Source: Acidobacteriota bacterium (lineage in GTDB: Bacteria > Acidobacteriota > Terriglobia > Acidiferrales > UBA7541). From it: a stretch of 64,000 nucleotides of DNA. Positions 44,241 through 55,600 of the stretch are shown piece by piece; position 1 is the stretch's first letter; the number at the start of each line of letters is the position of its first letter. Position numbers and translations under genes: made by a program. Under the pieces are notes generated by a model. That model worked only from the letters and a program-made list of their open reading frames with translations. It was not told the origin of the DNA and searched no databases. The stretch covers positions 24,906 to 88,905 of the forward strand of contig QHZD01000030.1 of NCBI GenBank assembly GCA_003225315.1, in the 5' to 3' direction.

Positions 44241-45554
44241 CTACTTCCGGACCCGCAACACGAAACCGAGGCCGACCCAGGTGCTGAACGCAATCCATTC
44301 GGCTTGAGAAAAGTGCCCGGGGAACGCAGGAACAACTTTCATCAGGAAGAGCAGCAACGAGACGGCAATCCCCAGCCCAGTCACGATGCGCATGAGTGCC
44401 CGCTTCTCCACGAACAAGAAGGAGAGGCATGCGGCGAACCATCCCAAGGCGGAGGCCATCGAACCGACTTCGGTTACAGGAACAAGCAGCGCATCGCCGA
44501 GAAAGAGTCCGAGCAGCGTCCCCCCGGTAATCCCCAGTATCGCGACAGAAGGCGTCAGAAATACCGGGTGAATCGTTCCAAAGCTCTCATGGATTGTCCG
44601 GCGACGGCCAAACGCAAAAAGCAAGCGGCTGGACGCAACGAAATTGCCGTTGAAACATTGAAACAGCCCGAAGAGAGCCATGATCACAATCAAACGCACG
44701 GGCCACTGTGCTCCCAGGGCTTGTTCGAACGCAATCGCGGTTGCGAATCGTTTTCCCACTAGACTTTGCCAGGGCGCAACGTAAGCTACTGCCGCCACAG
44801 CAAGCACGTAAAAACCAGCGCCCACTAAAAGCGTCATTATGATCGCGCGAAAAAACGCCGCCGAACGAAATCCCGGATGAGCTTCCTCCGCCACTTTGGG
44901 GACGGATTCGAATCCGGTCATAAAATATGGCACGATCTGAAGCGTCAGCAGGACCGAAACGAAGGGAGTGGCGCGAAATGCCGGATGAAAATTGACGGGG
45001 GCGCCGCGAATGGCGCTAATGCCCAGGAGAATCACGAAGAGAAGAAGTACGATCCCCGTCGTCCAATTCTGAAAAGTGGCGCTCCAGCGGATTCCCCGGT
45101 AGTTCAGCACTGCAAGAAACACCGTAAGCCCCACGCCCAGCAGCAAACGCGGAAGAAAAACGGGTTCCCCCGCCACTCGGTACAATTCGTACGAATTCAG
45201 CGACGGAAAAATGTACGCTGCAAGTTTTCCGAGCGCCACCGCTTCCCACGGGCAAACGATGAAGTACGCCAACAACATCATCCAGCCAGTGAAATAACTC
45301 ACAATCGGTGGAAAGACCTGCGCGGTGTAGGCAGCTTCGCCGGCGGCGTCCGGAAGGCGCTGTACCCATTGGCCGTAGACATAGCCAACGGGCAGCAGCA
45401 GCAGGCCCCCAGTCGCAAAACCAAGAATTGCGCCGAGCGGTCCGCTGCGTCCGAGCCAGTCGTCCATTAGTACTAGCCATCCGGCGCCGATCATCGTTCC
45501 AAATGCGAGTGCAAAGTAATCGGTGATGCGGAGTTGGCGGGCGAGTGTAGTCAT
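44241..45554 (-). CDS. APC-superfamily amino acid permease
   Basis: 437 residues, about 12 membrane helices. The N-terminal LRITDYFALAFGTMIGAGW matches the APC consensus (helix 1 with the unwound GTMIGxG substrate site). FTGWMMLLAYFIVCPWEAVALG near 88-108 and FMTGFESVPKVAEEAHPG near 211-228 are also typical (the latter as in the F-GFExxxxxxEE motif). Imports an amino acid or amine with a cation across the inner membrane; the substrate is not readable. Confidence 0.87.
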   Translation of the reverse strand: MTTLARQLRITDYFALAFGTMIGAGWLVLMDDWLGRSGPLGAILGFATGGLLLLPVGYVYGQWVQRLPDAAGEAAYTAQVFPPIVSYFTGWMMLLAYFIVCPWEAVALGKLAAYIFPSLNSYELYRVAGEPVFLPRLLLGVGLTVFLAVLNYRGIRWSATFQNWTTGIVLLLFVILLGISAIRGAPVNFHPAFRATPFVSVLLTLQIVPYFMTGFESVPKVAEEAHPGFRSAAFFRAIIMTLLVGAGFYVLAVAAVAYVAPWQSLVGKRFATAIAFEQALGAQWPVRLIVIMALFGLFQCFNGNFVASSRLLFAFGRRRTIHESFGTIHPVFLTPSVAILGITGGTLLGLFLGDALLVPVTEVGSMASALGWFAACLSFLFVEKRALMRIVTGLGIAVSLLLFLMKVVPAFPGHFSQAEWIAFSTWVGLGFVLRVRK

Positions 45555-45768
45555 AGCTCCCGGAGCGCGCCCCGATTCTATACAGCTTCTCCCTTTGCGC
45601 CATCAGTTTTGATGCGGCGTTAACGTAGTGCTAACAAATCCGGCTTAGAACTGCATGCGCAGGAAAACAGGCTGTGACAGCTTCGAGTCCGCGCCTCCCC
45701 GCGAGCGCGTCCGGCCTTGGTATTTCAATTCGCGGTTTAAGACTGAGAATTCCAAGGAGAGATTTTCT

Positions 45769-46215
45769 ATGCATCACTGTCTTACTAAGGGTCTGGCGAT
45801 TTTGGCCGCTTCGGCCTTGACGCTCTTTCCCATGTACCAGGCATCCGCAGAGGACAAAGACGGTTCCTCCACGAAGACACCCATCAAGCATGTTGTGGTG
45901 ATCTTCCAGGAAAACGTTTCGTTTGATCATTACTTTGGAACTTATCCGCACGCCAAGGAGAATAATGACGGCTCGAAGTACTTCAGAGGCGCCAAAGACG
46001 ATACGCCGCGCGTGAACAACCTCGCAAGCGCGGGGCTGCTCACAAACAACCCGAATGCTGCTAATCCGTTCCGCATCGATCGCAAGAATGCCAACACATG
46101 CGACGAAGATCACAGCTACGGGGACGAGCAGTTTGCCTTTGACGGCGGTTTGATGGATCGCTTCGCCAAGCTGAGCTGCAAGGACCCCAATATCGGTTCC
46201 TTCAGCACAATGGGC
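45769..46215 (+). pseudogene. Truncated phosphoesterase (phospholipase C/acid phosphatase family)
   Basis: ATG 45769 has AAGGAGA eight bases before it and encodes a signal peptide (LAILAASALTLFPMYQASA). The start of the phosphoesterase domain follows: IKHVVVIFQENVSFDHYFGTYP, then DEDHSYGDEQFAFDGGLMDRF. Similarity stops at FSTMGYF (about 46215), where full-length relatives continue for several hundred residues. The frame runs on to 46431 with unrelated residues and enters the BamA-like gene in another frame. The metal site of the enzyme cannot be complete, so this is a broken gene that retains its own expression signals. Confidence 0.75.
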
Positions 46216-46324
46216 TATTTCTGGGGCTTTCGTTTTCCCACTATTTCGCTTAGAACCTTTGAACCGGACAACCCCGCGGCCACGTCAGTCATCCGTTCAC
46301 TTGTCCTCCTCGGTGCAAGGAGTG

Positions 46325-48874
46325 ATGGTGGTCACGAATCTTACGAATGCGTTTTGCTTTGGAGTGCTTTTAGTATCCGCGGCGCCCGTCTTGGCGCAAG
46401 TTCATGGCCCGCCGGAGCAAATACTCGCTGACCCAGTGAAAGCGCCAGAAACTCCTGTCCTCGCAGAAATTTGCTTCACGGGGTTGCGCCGCATCGCGCC
46501 CGCAGCCGTCGCCGCCCAAATTGCCGCGCATCGCGGCGATCGAATTGACCCCCCGGTCATTGAAAAAGACGTCCGCGCTCTCGCGCGGTTGGGATGGTTC
46601 GAATCGATTCGAGTGGAAGCAACGGCCTCCACTGAATGTGCGAAGCAATCGCCTGAAAACTCCAAATGCGTAGCTCTGATTTTTCACGTCTGCGAATTTC
46701 CTTACCTTTCCAAGGTGGAGTTTTCCGGCTCGCGGCTCCTTTCGCCTAAACAAATCGACAAATTACTGGAAGACAAGAAGCTCGCGCCCGGCTTAGGAAA
46801 ACCAGCCGATCCCGCGGCGCTTCAACGAATCGCTATTGCAATTCGCAGTGCGTTGAACGAACTCGGCCATCCGGAGGCAAGCGTTCGAATCGCACGCAAG
46901 GAAGCGAGCAATGCAACTGTCGCCGTTCGCTTTGAGATTACTGATGGTCCCTTGCTGCGTGTGCGCCGGGTCAATTTCGATGGCCATCCACTAGTCTCAA
47001 TTAGACTAGTGCGCGGTCAGATGAAGAACATCACCCCTTGGAAACCGCTCGCCTCGTGGCGCGGCAAAAATGCATATACCAGCGAAGCATTTGAAGAAGA
47101 TCGTCGACGAATCGTCGCCTATTACCAGAATCACGGCTTTCCGGAAGCGCGAGTCGGCAACGCGATAGTCGCTCGGTCCAACGAACCATCACGCCGTTGG
47201 CTTCCCTGGCCCCACGAGTCAGCGCAAGCGGGGCTCTCCGTTTCAATCCCGATCGAGGCGGGCCCCTATTATCGGTTCGAATCGATCACCGCCACTGACT
47301 CCCTGCGCCAAGCCGCGAAAAACGGCGGCCGCGCGCTCGTCACTGTTCCCGGACCAGACGAAGGAGGCCCCTATTCAGAGCAAGAGATAGACAAATTGCG
47401 AAGGTCGTGGACGGCGCGGATTCAATCGAGAAACCCTGAAGTAGACTACAATCCGTCTCACTCCGTGGACGTGATGCGAGCCTTTGACGCGGAGAATCAC
47501 ACCGCGTACGTTACTTTCGATCTTGGCAACTCCCCGGCGTATCGCGTGCAGCGCATCGAATTTCTTGGCTTGCACAAATTCAGCGACCGTTACGTACGTC
47601 GCAGAATTGCCTTGCGCGAAGGCCATCCAATCGATGAGCGCGCGCTCGAGGCCGGCCTCCTGCGCTTGGCAAGGACGGGCTATTTCAAGCCGATCCATAA
47701 AGAAGACATTCGCGTCCAGCTGGATGAAGCCAATCACACCGCCAACGTCTCGATCCGCCTCGAAGAAATTGGACAGCAGCGCGCTTCGCTGGCAGGAGGC
47801 ACCGGTCAATTCGGGAGCACGCTGGGCGTCGTCTACACCGTCTTCGACTTGCTGAATCGCGAGGAGCTTCTTTCCGCGCAACTCGATGGCGGCCCGGAGA
47901 CTCTTCAGGTCATGCTTGGCGTGGCCAAGGAAGGAGTCTTCGGTACGCGCGCCTCCCTGGCATTCTCTGTTTTTAACAATGTAATTCGCCCGCGGTTCGC
48001 AAGCAGCGCGCACGGGCCATTTTTCACCGCGCACAGCGAAGGGATCGGTATTCCCTGGACCTACCCCGTCAGCACCACCGACTCGCTCGGCGTCAACTAC
48101 ACGCTCTCAAGCACAACCACGGAATATCCGCCAGCCTCGGTCACGCCTGTGCCTGGTGTGACGCTCGGTGACGTGCGATCAAAGGTCTCGAGCCGCTCGC
48201 TCGGAGTCGGCTGGACCCGCGAAACGGGGAACGAGCGCGTTCAATTTGCGAATTCCGCCTCCGGAGGATGGCTCGGCGGCAGTGAAAACATGGTCCGTTC
48301 GTCCGCTGAATATGGCCGCATCTTCCGCGACCCGATTTTCACACCGCATGGTGCATGGGCCTTTCGAACCACGCTCAGCGGTGCAGGCAGCTATCGTGGC
48401 GACATGCCATTTTATGCGCGACTATTTTCAGGTGACGAACTTGTGCGCGGGCTTCGTCCCGGCGAACTCGGCCCTGACGCGGTAACTGTCACGACCCCCG
48501 CGAACAACGCGCTAACTCATTCCGCGGCGCCTGCCGGCGCAAATCTTGTCACCACATCTAGCGCCGAATATCGCTTCCCGCTTGTCGGAGGGACGGAAGC
48601 CGCCGGCTTCTGTGACTTCGGCTCCGGCTGGCTCCTCCCCAACTGGCTGGGCCCCACCAAGCCGCTGTTGCTCGGCGCGACAAATGGCGCGCTTCACGGT
48701 TCCACTGGAATCGAGCTTCGCTGGACCGTGCCCGGCGTCCAGGTTCCCGTTCGCGCTTATTATGCGGTGAACGTTCTGCGATTGGATCGCGTCATTCCAC
48801 TCTCCAGCACTTCCAGCTTCCATGCGCACAACCGCTTCTCCGCCTTTGGATGGGGACTCGGGTCGCTGTTCTGA
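46325..48874 (+). CDS. BamA/Omp85-family outer membrane protein with POTRA domains
   Basis: 849 residues. Signal peptide about 1-24. Several POTRA-like domains span about 35-500 (ICFTGLRRIAPAAVAAQI, LSKVEFSGSRLLSPKQIDKLL, RVRRVNFDGHPLVS, VQRIEFLGLHKFSDRYVRRRIALREGHPI). The C-terminal barrel (about 510-849) includes FSGDELVRGLRPGELGP, equivalent to the conserved VRGF loop, and ends GWGLGSLF. Probably inserts or translocates outer-membrane proteins; the essential BamA is likely another copy. Start ATG 46325 with AAGGAG very close; GTG 46328 is an alternative. It lies directly after the broken phosphoesterase. Confidence 0.85.
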   Translation: MVVTNLTNAFCFGVLLVSAAPVLAQVHGPPEQILADPVKAPETPVLAEICFTGLRRIAPAAVAAQIAAHRGDRIDPPVIEKDVRALARLGWFESIRVEATASTECAKQSPENSKCVALIFHVCEFPYLSKVEFSGSRLLSPKQIDKLLEDKKLAPGLGKPADPAALQRIAIAIRSALNELGHPEASVRIARKEASNATVAVRFEITDGPLLRVRRVNFDGHPLVSIRLVRGQMKNITPWKPLASWRGKNAYTSEAFEEDRRRIVAYYQNHGFPEARVGNAIVARSNEPSRRWLPWPHESAQAGLSVSIPIEAGPYYRFESITATDSLRQAAKNGGRALVTVPGPDEGGPYSEQEIDKLRRSWTARIQSRNPEVDYNPSHSVDVMRAFDAENHTAYVTFDLGNSPAYRVQRIEFLGLHKFSDRYVRRRIALREGHPIDERALEAGLLRLARTGYFKPIHKEDIRVQLDEANHTANVSIRLEEIGQQRASLAGGTGQFGSTLGVVYTVFDLLNREELLSAQLDGGPETLQVMLGVAKEGVFGTRASLAFSVFNNVIRPRFASSAHGPFFTAHSEGIGIPWTYPVSTTDSLGVNYTLSSTTTEYPPASVTPVPGVTLGDVRSKVSSRSLGVGWTRETGNERVQFANSASGGWLGGSENMVRSSAEYGRIFRDPIFTPHGAWAFRTTLSGAGSYRGDMPFYARLFSGDELVRGLRPGELGPDAVTVTTPANNALTHSAAPAGANLVTTSSAEYRFPLVGGTEAAGFCDFGSGWLLPNWLGPTKPLLLGATNGALHGSTGIELRWTVPGVQVPVRAYYAVNVLRLDRVIPLSSTSSFHAHNRFSAFGWGLGSLF

Positions 48875-48904
48875 GCGGCACGTCTGTACTACACTTCCGG
48901 AACC

Positions 48905-49807
48905 GTGAAACATAGGAAACAGGTGAAGGAAGCAAAGCAGATCGTAGAAGAGTACTGCGTCACAAAGGGCGAGAAATTCCGGCTGAAAGACTACGACCCC
49001 GCCGACACGAATGGGGTCAAGAGCAAAAAACACGCTGAAAGCATCCTGCAGAGACGTGTGGGCTTGCTCAGCGACATGCAGGAGAAGCTCTACGCGCAAG
49101 ATCGTTGGGCGCTCCTGCTGATTTTTCAAGCGATGGATGCCGCCGGAAAAGACGGCGCCATCAAGCACGTGATGTCCGGCGTGAATCCGCAGGGCTGCGA
49201 TGTCTTCTCTTTCAAGTCGCCCAGCAGCGAGGAACTGGATCACGATTATCTCTGGCGCACCCACAAATGCACTCCATCTCGCGGCAAAATCGGTATTTTC
49301 AATCGCTCCTATTACGAAGAAGTTCTCGTTGTCCGCGTGCATCCGCCGTTCCTGAGGGCGCAGAAGCTCCCAAACGATTTGATCACCAAACACATTTGGG
49401 ACCAGCGCTACGAAGATATCAACGCCTTCGAACGCTACCTGACACGAAATGGCGTCGTAATCCGCAAATTCTTTCTGAACGTTTCAAAAGAGGAGCAGAA
49501 AAAGAGATTTCTCGAGCGCCTTGAAGATCCGAAAAAGAACTGGAAGTTTTCCATGGCCGACGTTCAGGAGCGCGCCTTCTGGAAGGACTATCAGGAAGCT
49601 TATGAGGAGATGATTCAGCACACCGCAACGAAGCACGCGCCCTGGTACGTTATCCCCGCGGACAATAAGTGGTTTACGCGCCTGGCCATCGCTTCGGCAA
49701 TCATCGAAACGCTGGACGAGCTCGATCTTTCTTTCCCCGACGTTGACGAAGAAAAGAAGAAGGAATTGCAAGCCGTCCGGGCGTCCCTGCTTTCTCAGAA
49801 GGATTAG
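48905..49807 (+). CDS. Polyphosphate kinase 2 family phosphotransferase
   Basis: 300 residues. Walker A-like FQAMDAAGKDGAIKHVMSG near 74-92, KSPSSEELDHDYLWRTHKCTPSRGKIGIFNRSYYEEVLVVRVH near 103-145 (lid and Walker B region), RFLERLEDPKKNWKFS near 203-218. This matches the PPK2 proteins that use polyphosphate to phosphorylate nucleoside mono- or diphosphates, close to the class acting on AMP and ADP. Cytoplasmic. GTG start, 30 bases after the BamA-like gene. Confidence 0.9.
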   Translation: MKHRKQVKEAKQIVEEYCVTKGEKFRLKDYDPADTNGVKSKKHAESILQRRVGLLSDMQEKLYAQDRWALLLIFQAMDAAGKDGAIKHVMSGVNPQGCDVFSFKSPSSEELDHDYLWRTHKCTPSRGKIGIFNRSYYEEVLVVRVHPPFLRAQKLPNDLITKHIWDQRYEDINAFERYLTRNGVVIRKFFLNVSKEEQKKRFLERLEDPKKNWKFSMADVQERAFWKDYQEAYEEMIQHTATKHAPWYVIPADNKWFTRLAIASAIIETLDELDLSFPDVDEEKKKELQAVRASLLSQKD

Positions 49808-50180
49808 GGATTAGGCAGGGGTTAGTCCTGTAGAGGCGGCGTTGCGCTGCTATCTTTCGCTAGTCGCAAAGGCAAACCGGCAGTAGGTTGGAGCGGGCTA
49901 CCCACCCTCTTCCGAGAGCAGGCGTCCCGCTCCACCACAGAACGAAGGAATAGCCGCAAAGCGGCTGCCACTTCCTTCCCTTCTGTGCAAAAACTCAAAT
50001 CGCTGCATCGAAAACAATTAGGCATCCACTGCGGAACCACTTCACGCCTGCCCACATAAATTATCGAAACCTATGGAGTCTTAATATGAAAATTGGATGC
50101 GTCAGATCCAGCAGGCTTTTCCGTCTATGCGCTCATATGGGCGCGGGCTTCTGCCCTTCCAGCAAAGAGAAATCCTGTTG
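49808..50180. other. Intergenic region between convergent genes with an inverted repeat
   Basis: About 370 bases without a gene. TGGAGCGGG (49889-49897) and CCCGCTCCA (49926-49934) form a 9-bp inverted repeat separated by 28 bases, resembling degraded intergenic repeat DNA. Close to 49805 there is a short repeated GGATTAG. Nothing else recognised. Confidence 0.4.
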
Positions 50181-52499
50181 TCACTTCCATTCGAATGTTT
50201 GCTGGAGTCCACCGATTCTCACGTCGAAAACGCCAGGCTCGACGACGCGCCTGTTGTCGGCCCCGATGAAGGACAAGTCGTCGGGCGTCAATTCGAAAGA
50301 AACCTTTCGGCTCTCGCCCGGCTGCAGCATTACTTTTGCGAATCGCTTGAGCCGTTTCATCGGCGGCGTCACGCTCGCAAACCGTTCGTTCAAGTACAGT
50401 TGAACAACTTCCTTGCCGGCGCGTTCGCCACTATTTTTCACCGTTACATCAACGCGTACGGTTTGGCTTCCGGATGCCGTGGACCGAGCTACGTGCAAGT
50501 CCGAATAGGAAAACGTCGTGTAGCTCAATCCGGATCCAAATTCGAACTGCGGCGGAGCCATTGCTTTCCCTCCTCCCCAGTCCTCCCCTGAAAACATTTT
50601 GTGGTCGTAGGTGAAGAGGCGGTTCGGTGCACGCGGATAAGTAATCGGGAGCTTGCCGCTGGGATTCACATCGCCGAAGAGAATCTCGGCTATGGCCTGT
50701 CCGCCCTCATTGCTGGGGTTGTAAGCCATGATGATGGCTTTCGCGGAATCCGCAATGCGGCTGATGATGCGTGGGCGCCCTTCCGTGAGCACTAGGATGA
50801 CGGGCTTTTTCGTTTCCATGACTTTCATGGCAAGGTTGAGCTGAGCGTCGGGCAGCGTGAGATCCGGGATGTTGCCAGGTGTCTCGGCATAAGCCCATTC
50901 TCCGAGGCAGATCACTACCGCGTCTGCGCTTGAGGCCGCTTCTGCCGCCTTGGAGATATCGCCTTCCTTGTCGAAGGTCGCCCCAGGAACGTAGGTAACG
51001 TTGGCTATCCCGATCTTTTCCTGAATGGCTTTGAGAATCGTCGCACGATCTTTCGGGTACATGCTCGCCCGGTCACCTTGCCAGGTATAGCTCCATCCGT
51101 TATTCAGCGGAATCAGGGAGTCGGCGTCCGGGCCGGTCACAAGAACGTGAGCGGTCTTCGCAAGCGGCAACGTGTGATTTTCATTTTTCAGCAACGTGAT
51201 GGATTCGCGCGCAGCTTCCAGGCTGACTTGCCGCGATTCCGGCGAGCCGATTACTGTTTTCGCGTCGATACCGCGTAGCGGATCGTCAAAAAGCCCTAGC
51301 TGGTACTTCACCGTAAGAATCCTTCGGGCCGCCTCATCGATGCGGCTCACCGGCACTTTCCCCTCCTGCGCCAGTTCGAGCAAAAGGTCGCTGAAGCTAT
51401 AGTCGCTTGGCACCATGCTCATGTCGACTCCGGCAAGCACGGCAATACGCGTGGCTTCCTTCTCATTCGCCGCGATGTGATGAGTTGAGACAAGTCCTTT
51501 GATGTCCATCCAGTCGGAAACCACGAATCCCTGCAAACGCAACTCGTTGCGCAAAACAGTTTTCAAGAGGTAACCGTTGGCGTGACCCGGTGTTCCGTTC
51601 ACTTCGCTCGAATTCACCATTACAGTGTGGGCGCCCGCCTTCACAGCCGCTGCAAACGTGGGGAGAAAATATTCGCGCAAAGTATTTTCCGGAATGAGCG
51701 CGGGGCTGCGGTCACCGCCCGTTGTCGGATAGCTGTACCCGACGTAGTGTTTCAGTGAAGCGGAAACGCTGAATGGACTCGAGAGATCACTCCCCTCATA
51801 CCCGCGAACCGTGGCCACACCCATCACCGTCGCGAGGTAGGTATCCTCTCCGAATGTTTCCCACAAGCGCGACCAAAGTGGCTGCCGTCCGGCGTCGAGC
51901 ACCGGCGAAAATGACCAGGGAATGCCCGCCTTGCGCGTTTCCGCAGCCGCGATCTGGCTGCCCCGCAGCATCAGCTCGGGATTCCACGTCGCCGCCATCG
52001 CCAGAGGCTGAGGAAAGAGCGTGCCCTCAACAATATAGTTCGGCCCGTGAATGGTATCGATGCCGTAAAGCACTGGGATGTGCAGCCGGGTTTTCTTCGC
52101 TTCTTCCTGGATGGCGCGGATAATCTCGTGCCACTTCTCCGCGGACAACGCTTCGTCATTCACATTGAGAATGGAACCGACGCCGTATTCACCGACGGCC
52201 TTGTGGAGTTTTTCAGGATTGATTCGAATGGACTGACCTCGGCCGTCGGTAACCATGCCAATTTCGAGCTGCGTCATCTGGCCGATTTTTTCTTTCAGCG
52301 TCATCTCGCTGACCAGTTTTTCCACGGCCGCGGCGGAAGCGCTTGCAGGCGGGCCGGCCGGAGTCATATTCCGGCGCAAAAATACTTGGCTGTCGACCAT
52401 GCCGGAAGCAACATCATCGGCGCCGGAGGGCGCCGCCAAGACTGTGCAAACAGCCAGTAAAATAACGATATGCCAAAGCTTCCTCTGTGGGGTGGTCAA
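50181..52499 (-). CDS. bglX: Secreted glycoside hydrolase family 3 beta-glucosidase-like enzyme
   Basis: 772 residues. Signal peptide about 1-27. GH3 N domain: MTLKEKIGQMTQLE near 66, LYGIDTIHGPNYIVEGTLFPQPLAMAATW near 145-173, SASLKHYVGYSYPTTGGD near 247 (Lys-His), and nucleophile Asp in GFVVSDWMDIKG near 328. GH3 C domain and a C-terminal Fn3-like domain (VRVDVTVKNSGERAGKEVVQLYL) follow, as in periplasmic BglX. It releases glucose from beta-glucosides. Start TTG 52499 has AAGGAG six bases upstream; the longer frame from 52547 has no better signal. Confidence 0.9.
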   Translation of the reverse strand: MTTPQRKLWHIVILLAVCTVLAAPSGADDVASGMVDSQVFLRRNMTPAGPPASASAAAVEKLVSEMTLKEKIGQMTQLEIGMVTDGRGQSIRINPEKLHKAVGEYGVGSILNVNDEALSAEKWHEIIRAIQEEAKKTRLHIPVLYGIDTIHGPNYIVEGTLFPQPLAMAATWNPELMLRGSQIAAAETRKAGIPWSFSPVLDAGRQPLWSRLWETFGEDTYLATVMGVATVRGYEGSDLSSPFSVSASLKHYVGYSYPTTGGDRSPALIPENTLREYFLPTFAAAVKAGAHTVMVNSSEVNGTPGHANGYLLKTVLRNELRLQGFVVSDWMDIKGLVSTHHIAANEKEATRIAVLAGVDMSMVPSDYSFSDLLLELAQEGKVPVSRIDEAARRILTVKYQLGLFDDPLRGIDAKTVIGSPESRQVSLEAARESITLLKNENHTLPLAKTAHVLVTGPDADSLIPLNNGWSYTWQGDRASMYPKDRATILKAIQEKIGIANVTYVPGATFDKEGDISKAAEAASSADAVVICLGEWAYAETPGNIPDLTLPDAQLNLAMKVMETKKPVILVLTEGRPRIISRIADSAKAIIMAYNPSNEGGQAIAEILFGDVNPSGKLPITYPRAPNRLFTYDHKMFSGEDWGGGKAMAPPQFEFGSGLSYTTFSYSDLHVARSTASGSQTVRVDVTVKNSGERAGKEVVQLYLNERFASVTPPMKRLKRFAKVMLQPGESRKVSFELTPDDLSFIGADNRRVVEPGVFDVRIGGLQQTFEWK

Positions 52500-52654
52500 G
52501 GGTGTCTCCTTGCCAAGCATCCTACCTCTGGAGGCTGGATATTCCAAACTTTGGTTTCTTGAAATTTTCAGTGGTCCACTTGTTAACAGCGGAGGGCTTG
52601 CAAACTGCCGGGAAATGCTGATGCGAAAGATCTGCTGCGGCGAAATGCAGCGCT

Positions 52655-55600
52655 TCAGTTTGGGGAAGAATATCGGTAGCGCAAGCTAGGCGGCATACGG
52701 TGAGAGCGTGTCCGTGTGTTGTACTCCAGTTGATAGCCCAGATGTTCCACATCGCCAGGGTAGTCTCGACCATCAGGATATGGATACGGCAGAAGTGAAT
52801 GCCGCGGCAAAGGCTCAACCGTAAATGCGTGCGCCGCATAGAAATCGAGATCCTTTTCAAAGCCGTCGGCGTAAAAGAAATAATCGCGAATCCATCCGGT
52901 CGGCAGCGCGGGAAGCTGCCGAGGATCAAAATCAAGCTTCAGTCCCTCACCTGAGCCAAAAACGACGAAGCGATCATCGGACGTTTTCAGCAAGTCGAAC
53001 ACGTCTCCATACCGCGTGTAGTTTCCCGCGGCGCGAGCGTAAGGGCCCGTCATGCTCCGGTGCGAATACGAGTAGATCGTGTCGCTCGCGGGCTTCAGTC
53101 GAATCTCGCGCGGATAGCCGACGAAATCCAACGCCGCCTTGGCAAGGGGCACTTGCGCCACGCGAACGTCAGGCGCATTCGGTGTTTGGTCGATTCGAAT
53201 CGCGTCCCAATAGATCTTCAAATTGTTGACGATGCGAATCCGCCGTGTGCTTGAGGGAAGCTTGCCGGTCAAGTCCGCTACCATGGTCCGTTCGAGCCCC
53301 GCGGGAAAACCCATGTCTTCCACGACGCGCACCCACTTGCCTTGTGCATCGAGTGCTTCCACATATGGCGGAATCACCTTGATTCCAGCCTGGTCCGCTG
53401 CATACATCGAAGTCGCGGTGAAGTAATCCGTGTAGCCATCGATAATCAATCGCAACGGCTTTTGCTGGTCCCACGCGCCGAGATCGAGTTCGATCCAATG
53501 CAGCTTGGCGAATCCCGCGAACGGCAACTCCTCAAAATCGGTGACGTACTTGCGATCGCGTTTGGAGATCAGAGGCAGCACATCATTTCCCTTGTCGTCC
53601 CAAGCTCCTATGGGCGCGTGGGCGTCGTGGCTCGCGATCACGCGGAAATTCGGAAATGGAGGAGCGCTAACGAATCGCTCATTCGGAAACACTTCGTACG
53701 CCGCTGGATGATCGACGGCCAGCAACCGAACCTGGTCGAGATACACCGTTTCTTCCATCGGCTCCATGAAGCGGAAGCTGAGCATGCCGTTGCGGGGCTT
53801 CACGCTCCGCGCAGCCACCTTCAGATACTCGTCAGGATCGGGAACGTCCCTTTCTCCAGGTGCAACCCAGTGGCCGACCACGCCCGGCCCGATCATGTCC
53901 GCGATGAATTCGTACTCGCCGCCATTCCAGGAAAACAGAGTCGGGCACGAGCTACCTCGCCGGTCGAGCTCCGTGATGTTGTGCACCTTTTTCGAGGCCA
54001 GGTTAATTTCATCCTGCGGAACACCCGTCGGCCACAGCAAACGAACAACTTCAGCATTACGCTCCGAGCCCAGCCCGGCAAGAATCGGCGTGGCGTTCTG
54101 TCCCAGATAGCCCGACGCCCCAGGTACTTCCCATTTTTGATACAGCGTGCCCGCGTAGAGCTCGACCTTCGTTCCGATTCCGTTCTTGTTGTCATTCAGC
54201 GCCTTCAGGTCAATGCTCATCCAGTTGTGCTGGTTGCCGCCTTCATTGCGCAAAACAAGGGGCGCGCCACCGAGTTGCGTTACCGCCAAGTCTGCGTCGC
54301 CATTTCCGTCGATATCCGCAACCGCAATTGCGCGCGGTTGATTTAGCTTGACTGCATCGAGGTGCACGCCCCTGGTGACGTCGCCCCAGCCCTTGCTCCC
54401 CAGATTTCGCAACAGCCTTAGTTCTCCTCCACTGCTCGTCTCTCCTGCTGCGACGAGATCGATCCAGCCGTCATTGTCGTAATCGAGCGCAGCAATTCCC
54501 CAGCCTTTCTGCCAGCCGAAGTCCGGGAGAGGAACGCGCTCCAGCCGCTTTCCTTCCAGATTCCGCCACAGGCTGATGCCCGGCGCGCCCGCATGCGTGA
54601 ACGCCAGATCCATCCAGCCATCTTTGTCGAAGTCGAACGCGACAACGCCCACCGCGGGCGGCAACTTCTCTTTGCTGAAATCGATGCCGCCGAGCGGCGT
54701 GAATTTGCCCTCGCGCGGATTGAGATAGATGGAAGCTCCAGCTTGTCCGCCAGCGATTACGAAGTCCACGGCGCGGTCATTATTGAAATCCGTAGTGACG
54801 ACACCCGCACCAGTAGCCGCAACACCGAGCGCCGTTTCCGCTGACACTTCCGTGAACGCGCTATTCCCGTTGTTCCTCCAAAGCACATTGTGCGGCGGCG
54901 TGCCCGGCGGACCTGCATCTGGCGCAATCGTGATGTACAGATCGAGGTCTCCGTCGTGGTCGTAGTCGACAAACGTCACTCCCACGCAGCCTTTTTCTTT
55001 GCGGATGCCCGCCGCCTGGGTCACATCCTCAAACTTACCGTCTCCTTTGTTGCGCAGCAGCCGGACGCCGTCATTTAGACAAACTGCTAAATCCGTGCGA
55101 CCGTCGTTGTCAAAATCACCGGCCGCGCAGCCAAGGCCACTCCCCGTTAACTGAATTCCCGCTTCCTTCGTCACATCTTCGAATCGGCCGTCGCCCAAAT
55201 TGCGTAGTAAGTGGCTGGCTCCATCCGCAGTTCCGTTAACTAAGAAAAGATCCGGCTTCCCGTCGCCGTCGTAGTCGAAGAAGCATGCCCCAGTGCCTGG
55301 TCCAATCTCGACGCGGCTTCCTCCCGCGCTTTTCGACACAAACGCATTCGCCTCCGCCACAAATCGCACCGGAATGGCCGCCGGCACATCTACAACGGAA
55401 TTCAGCGGCAACTCCGCGAGCGAGTAACGGCCCTGATCGCCATAGCCCGCTCCGAACGGCGTTCCGAGATGCTCCGTCGTGATTTTTTGGAAGCGCGCCA
55501 GATGTTCGCGCGCCCCGGCAACGTCGCCCTTTCGCTGAAGCGCGCGGGCGAGGCCAAATTCCGACGAAGCGTGAAAAGGGTTTAGAGTCAGCCCCTTCTG

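Noticed and set aside
49889..49934. Inverted repeat as an insertion-sequence end
   Set aside because: Only 9 bp, no transposase and no target duplication seen; described as intergenic repeat DNA only.
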